A stretch of 11,784 nucleotides of DNA from the NCBI GenBank assembly GCA_900544435.1, contig UQVG01000038.1, positions 1-11,784 of the forward strand, in the 5' to 3' direction. This document shows positions 9,111 through 11,784 of the stretch, piece by piece (the first letter of the stretch is position 1; the number at the start of each line of letters is the position of its first letter). A program made the position numbers and the translations under genes. Source of the stretch: an uncultured Erysipelotrichaceae bacterium (GTDB lineage Bacteria; Bacillota_I; Bacilli_A; Erysipelotrichales; Coprobacillaceae). The notes below the pieces were generated by a model, which had not been told where the DNA came from, did not search any database, and saw only the letters and a program-made list of their open reading frames with translations.

Positions 9111-10746
9111 TGAATGGTGGAAGAAAGAGATAGCTTATCAAATTTATCCTAAGAGTTTTAAGGACTCTAATGGAGATGGAATTGGTGATTTAAGAGGGAT
9201 TATTGAAAAGCTTGATTATTTAAAGGATTTAGGAGTGACTTTGTTATGGTTATGTCCTATTTATAAATCACCTATGGATGATAATGGATATGATATTTCT
9301 GATTATTATGATATTAATCCTGAATTTGGAACAATGGCTGATTTAGAAGAATTGATTGAAAAAGCTAAAAATAAAGGAATTAAGATTATTATGGATCTCG
9401 TTATCAATCATAGTTCAGATGAACATGCCTGGTTTCAAGAAGCTTTAAAAGATCCAAATAGTCCTTATCATGACTATTATATCTTTAAATCCTCTAAAGA
9501 TGGTAAAGAACCAAATAACTGGAGATCTGTTTTTGGAGGTTCAGTATGGCAAAAGGTAGAAGGTAGAGATGAATATTATTTCCATGCTTTTTCTAAAAAA
9601 CAACCTGATTTAAATTGGGAAAATCCAACTTTAAGACAAGAACTTTATAAAATGATTAATTGGTGGTTAGATAAAGGAATTGCGGGATTTAGAGTTGATG
9701 CAATTAACTTTATTAAAAAGGATCAAAGATATTTAGATGGTCCTGTTGATGGACAAGATGGTTTAAGTGCTTGTTTTGCTTATTCTAGAAATCAACCAGG
9801 TATTGAAGTATTCTTTGATGAATTAAAGAAAGAAACATTTGAAAAGCATAATTGTATGACTGTTGCAGAAGCAGTAGGGGTTCAATATAAGGATTTAGGT
9901 ATTTTTATTGGTGAACAAGGATGTTTTTCAATGATGTTTGATTTTAATTATTGTAATTTTGATATTAGTGAAGATGAAGAATGGTTTAAAAGAAATGATT
10001 GGACTGTTAAACAATTTAAAGAATTATTGTTTACAAGCCAAAGAGAAGTACAAAAACTTGGATGGATTGCTAGTTTCTTGGAAAATCATGATCAACCTAG
10101 AGCAATCGATAAATTTGTGTTAGATAAGAAAAATCATAATTATTATTCTCAAACAATGCTTGCTGGTATGTTCTTTAATTTAAGAGGAACACCATTTATC
10201 TATCAAGGTGAAGAAATTGGTATGGAAAACTTTGAAAGAGAAAGCATTGATGAATTTGATGATATTGGAAGTCATGGACAATATCAAAGAGCCTTAGAAG
10301 AAGGCTTTACTAAAGAAGAAGCCATGCATTTCCTTAATCTTAGAAGTAGAGATAATACCAGAACACCAATGCAATGGGATAGTAGTGAATATGCTGGATT
10401 CAGTAATCACAAACCTTGGTTAAAAATGACAGGTAGCCAAGATAAAATCAATGTTGAAAATCAATTCAACGATCCAAATTCAATCTATAGCTTCTATAAA
10501 AAAATGATCTCTATTAGAAAACAAGAAGATACTCTTGTTTATGGAGATTTTGAAGAAGTAAATACTGTAGATGATGTTATTGGTTATAAACGTACTTATC
10601 AAGGTCAAGAAATTATTTGTTTATGTAACTTTACAAACACTGAACAACCAATTCCTGAAACTCAAGGAAACATTTTGTTAGATAACTACAACAATTACAA
10701 CCCAACAACTTTAAAACCTTATCAATTCGTAATGATTAAAAAATAA
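9103..10746 (+). CDS. Alpha-glucosidase, GH13 (oligo-1,6-glucosidase subfamily type)
   Basis: This cytoplasmic retaining alpha-glucosidase would release glucose from short alpha-glucosides (isomaltose-, maltose- or sucrose-type). The conserved GH13 regions are in order: calcium-binding-like loop DSNGDGIGDL (21-30), DLVINH (98-103), QPDLNW (167-172, typical of the oligo-1,6-glucosidase/alpha-glucosidase subfamilies), GFRVDAI (195-201, nucleophile Asp199), VAEAVG (254-259, acid/base Glu256) and ENHD (327-330, Asp330). The length of 547 aa is normal. Ala200 after the nucleophile, where strict oligo-1,6-glucosidases usually have Val, hints at alpha-1,4 or mixed linkage use. The ATG lies within ATGAGTAA, overlapping the GH36 stop, with AAAGGAG at 9086-9092. 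After GH36 removes galactose from raffinose, sucrose would remain as a possible substrate. Trehalose-6-phosphate hydrolase is a less likely alternative. Confidence 0.93.
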   Translation: MSNEWWKKEIAYQIYPKSFKDSNGDGIGDLRGIIEKLDYLKDLGVTLLWLCPIYKSPMDDNGYDISDYYDINPEFGTMADLEELIEKAKNKGIKIIMDLVINHSSDEHAWFQEALKDPNSPYHDYYIFKSSKDGKEPNNWRSVFGGSVWQKVEGRDEYYFHAFSKKQPDLNWENPTLRQELYKMINWWLDKGIAGFRVDAINFIKKDQRYLDGPVDGQDGLSACFAYSRNQPGIEVFFDELKKETFEKHNCMTVAEAVGVQYKDLGIFIGEQGCFSMMFDFNYCNFDISEDEEWFKRNDWTVKQFKELLFTSQREVQKLGWIASFLENHDQPRAIDKFVLDKKNHNYYSQTMLAGMFFNLRGTPFIYQGEEIGMENFERESIDEFDDIGSHGQYQRALEEGFTKEEAMHFLNLRSRDNTRTPMQWDSSEYAGFSNHKPWLKMTGSQDKINVENQFNDPNSIYSFYKKMISIRKQEDTLVYGDFEEVNTVDDVIGYKRTYQGQEIICLCNFTNTEQPIPETQGNILLDNYNNYNPTTLKPYQFVMIKK

Positions 10747-10750
10747 TAAC

Positions 10751-10781
10751 AGCCCTTTAGTGATAAACTAGAGGGCTTTTT
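10751..10781 (+). terminator. Intrinsic terminator of the sugar operon
   Basis: AGCCCTTTAGT (10751-10761) pairs with ACTAGAGGGCT (10767-10777, one G-U pair) across a 5-base loop and is followed by a T-run to 10781. It lies 4 bases after the GH13 stop. On the minus strand the same stem lacks a solid T-run immediately after it, so it is mainly a rightward terminator. Confidence 0.93.
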
Positions 10782-10782
10782 A

Positions 10783-10846
10783 TTGCCGTTATCGGCAAAA
10801 ACATTACATTTTAACAACGTATAAATTTATGTTTTTTGCCGATAAC
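10783..10846. repeat. Long inverted repeat with competing inner hairpin
   Basis: GTTATCGGCAAAAACAT (10788-10804) and ATGTTTTTTGCCGATAAC (10829-10846) are inverted copies differing only by one A/T, separated by 24 AT-rich bases. The left arm also takes part in a second, mutually exclusive hairpin: TTGCCG (10783-10788), TTAT, CGGCAA (10793-10798). The element lies between the convergent GH13 and small leftward gene. It may be a leftward terminator, a dimeric operator, or the trace of a mobile element; the loop of 24 bases and lack of a T-run after the leftward stem make a simple terminator unconvincing. Confidence 0.8.
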
Positions 10847-10855
10847 TTCTATTAT

Positions 10856-11212
10856 TTACTTTATTTGTTTAAATACAATGTTTTTTTGTTTTCTAATGTA
10901 TTCATCTGTTTGTTTAGTAATTCGATAATAAGAGTCTAATGCATCTGACCTATATTCTGGACTATCTGGCGTATTTCCAAAATAACTTATATACCATTGA
11001 TCAACAACTTTTAAAAACCATTTTATATCAGGTAACTGCATTTGTGCAATTACAAAAGTACCAAAATCTTTTTTAACACCTTTATAAATACCTTTTGATA
11101 CAATTTCTACTCCTCGTGATTTAAAATACTTATCTATCTTTTGATAACATTCATCTAAATCAATATTATTCTTTTTAGCTTTTTCCTCACTTAAATAGAT
11201 TTCCATCAACAT
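10856..11212 (-). CDS. Small protein of unknown family, VapD neighbour, copy 1 (candidate antitoxin)
   Basis: I do not recognise this 118-aa protein. It is soluble, with no signal peptide or membrane segment, has a charged N-terminus, an aromatic centre (IKWFLKVVDQWYISYFG, 63-79) and a helical, basic C-terminus (YYRITKQTDEYIRKQK, 95-110). GAGG (11226-11223) lies 10 bases before the ATG at 11212; a second in-frame ATG at 11206 is too far from it. The vapD-like gene ends at 11233, 20 bp upstream, so both are probably on one transcript. A paralogue differing at 11 of 85 compared residues lies on the other side of vapD. Because small genes overlapping or adjoining vapD encode the antitoxin VapX in Haemophilus, an antitoxin role is a context inference only; no sequence likeness to VapX is claimed. 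Confidence 0.72.
   Translation of the reverse strand: MLMEIYLSEEKAKKNNIDLDECYQKIDKYFKSRGVEIVSKGIYKGVKKDFGTFVIAQMQLPDIKWFLKVVDQWYISYFGNTPDSPEYRSDALDSYYRITKQTDEYIRKQKNIVFKQIK
10883..11136. repeat. Direct repeat, copy 1 (offset 648 bp)
   Basis: This 254-bp stretch matches 11531-11784 base for base with no gap; by hand I count about 28 mismatches, near 89% identity. It covers the C-terminal three-quarters of the small unknown gene. Left of 10883 the two sequences diverge sharply, and the right limit is set only by the window end. Confidence 0.92.
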
Positions 11213-11232
11213 ATATCAAATACCTCACATCA

Positions 11233-11553
11233 TCAATCAAAAACGTCTACTGGTTGAATATAACTTTTCATACTATATTCATCACTTACAATTGTTACAT
11301 CAAATTCTTTAACACAATATTTTAGCCAATATAAATAATTAGACATATTTCTTATCAATTGAATAACATCTGTCATAGAAATTGGATTACTTGAAACATA
11401 TCCTGAATATTGTCTATGTTTAAAACTATTTTGATTTAGAAATTTTCTTATATCCGTCCATCCTTTCTTATAATTTTTTGAAGGGTAGTATTTTTTCAAT
11501 AATGCATCATATAAATCAAAATTAATAGCCTTTTTGCTTTCTAATGTATTCAT
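11233..11553 (-). CDS. vapD: VapD-like endoribonuclease (Cas2-fold toxin family)
   Basis: VapD proteins are small dimeric ribonucleases structurally related to Cas2, reported as RNA-cutting toxins in Helicobacter and Haemophilus. The 106-aa protein follows the family pattern: first strand AINFDL (9-14) with the conserved acidic Asp13, YYPSKNYKKGWTDIRKFL (23-40) for the Y-x-A-x-x-DIRKFL helix, HRQYSGYVSS (46-55), matching the conserved Q-x-S-x-Y-V-S strand, then an IRNMSNYLYWLKYCVKEF helix and the last strand DVTIVSDEY (85-93). The ATG at 11553 lies inside the end of the upstream gene (32-bp overlap) and has no clear ribosome binding site of its own, which fits translational coupling. Family residues begin only 8 codons in, so the first residues are extra. 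It is flanked on both sides by copies of a small unknown gene and has no CRISPR genes or array nearby. Confidence 0.83.
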   Translation of the reverse strand: MNTLESKKAINFDLYDALLKKYYPSKNYKKGWTDIRKFLNQNSFKHRQYSGYVSSNPISMTDVIQLIRNMSNYLYWLKYCVKEFDVTIVSDEYSMKSYIQPVDVFD

Positions 11554-11784
11554 TTGTTTGTTTAGTAATACGATAATAAGAATCTAATGCATCTGACCTA
11601 TATTCAGGACTTTCAGGTCCATCTCCAAAATAACTTATATACCATTGATCTACCACTTTTAAAAACCACTTTGTATCAGGTAATGATCCTTGTGCAATAG
11701 CAAATGTTTCAAAATCTTTTCTAACACCCTTATAAATACCTTTTGATACAATTTCTACTCCTCGTGATTTAAAATACTTATCTA
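11522..11784 (-). CDS. Small protein of unknown family, VapD neighbour, copy 2 (partial, start outside window)
   Basis: An open frame enters from the right window edge and ends at TAA (11524-11522). Its 86 visible residues align without gaps to residues 27-110 of the 118-aa gene at 10856-11212, then end in Gly-Tyr instead of the 8-residue tail of that copy. Shared stretches include DKYFKSRGVEIVSKGIYKGV and PEYRSDALDSYYRITKQT. It lies upstream of vapD on the same strand and overlaps it by 32 bp, the arrangement expected of an antitoxin-toxin pair. The family is unknown to me and the antitoxin role is inferred from position. The 5' end, about 26 codons if it matches copy 1, is not in the window. 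Confidence 0.85.
   Translation of the reverse strand, partial: DKYFKSRGVEIVSKGIYKGVRKDFETFAIAQGSLPDTKWFLKVVDQWYISYFGDGPESPEYRSDALDSYYRITKQTNEYIRKQKGY
11531..11784. repeat. Direct repeat, copy 2 (offset 648 bp)
   Basis: This is the partner of 10883-11136. Mismatches are unevenly spread: all fall in the first 199 bases, and the final 55 bases (11730-11784) are identical to 11082-11136. The repeat may continue beyond the window. Confidence 0.92.

Noticed and set aside
9938..10123. 61-codon rightward open frame inside the GH13 gene
   Set aside because: It is out of frame within a well-conserved catalytic gene, with low-complexity Ile/Leu-rich residues and no start signal.
10788..10846. Invertible promoter segment flanked by inverted repeats
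   Set aside because: Only 24 bases lie between the arms, too little for a promoter or a recombinase-driven switch, and no recombinase gene is present.
11233..11553. A Cas2 protein of a CRISPR system
   Set aside because: The protein is Cas2-fold related, but its FDL...DIRKFL...Q-x-S-x-Y-V-S pattern is that of VapD, and there is no Cas1 gene or array in the window.

Overview
This is an AT-rich stretch of a low-GC Gram-positive (Firmicutes) chromosome. The codon bias (AAA, GAA, TTA), strong AGGAG-type ribosome binding sites, short hairpin-plus-T-run terminators and the gene content suit an anaerobic, sugar-fermenting gut Firmicute of the Erysipelotrichia / Coprobacillus-like kind. That placement is inferred from composition and protein style, not shown directly. 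TGA is used as a stop (gene ending at 11233), so the ordinary bacterial code applies.

Layout. 1-2391: a LysR-type regulator followed in the same direction by a MATE-family multidrug/metabolite exporter, with a terminator between them. 2363-3439: a bidirectional terminator, then a leftward membrane-anchored XRE regulator that shares a 159-bp divergent promoter region with a GH1 6-phospho-beta-glucosidase (3440-4918). 4922-6004: another bidirectional terminator, then a leftward Fic-family AMP-transferase-like gene whose promoter is overlaid by four exact-period 12-bp repeats carrying the palindrome TACGTA. 6047-10781: a three-gene rightward operon made of a Cof-type HAD phosphatase, a GH36 alpha-galactosidase and a GH13 alpha-glucosidase, the last two overlapping by 8 bp, closed by a strong terminator. 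10783-10846: a long inverted repeat. 10856-11784: a leftward module with a VapD-like (Cas2-fold) ribonuclease gene placed between two roughly 89%-identical copies of a small gene of unknown family; the upstream copy overlaps vapD by 32 bp and runs off the window edge.

Functionally, the centre of the window handles plant-type glycosides. GH1 would act on phosphorylated beta-glucosides delivered by a PTS, and GH36 plus GH13 would act on raffinose-family or melibiose-type alpha-galactosides and the alpha-glucosides left behind. No transporter for these sugars lies in the window. The Fic and VapD-like genes are toxin-type accessory genes set between or after metabolic units.

The items most worth a second look are the VapD module with a duplicated partner gene and the 12-bp TACGTA repeat array over the fic promoter. 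No gene-free stretch exceeds 300 bases.
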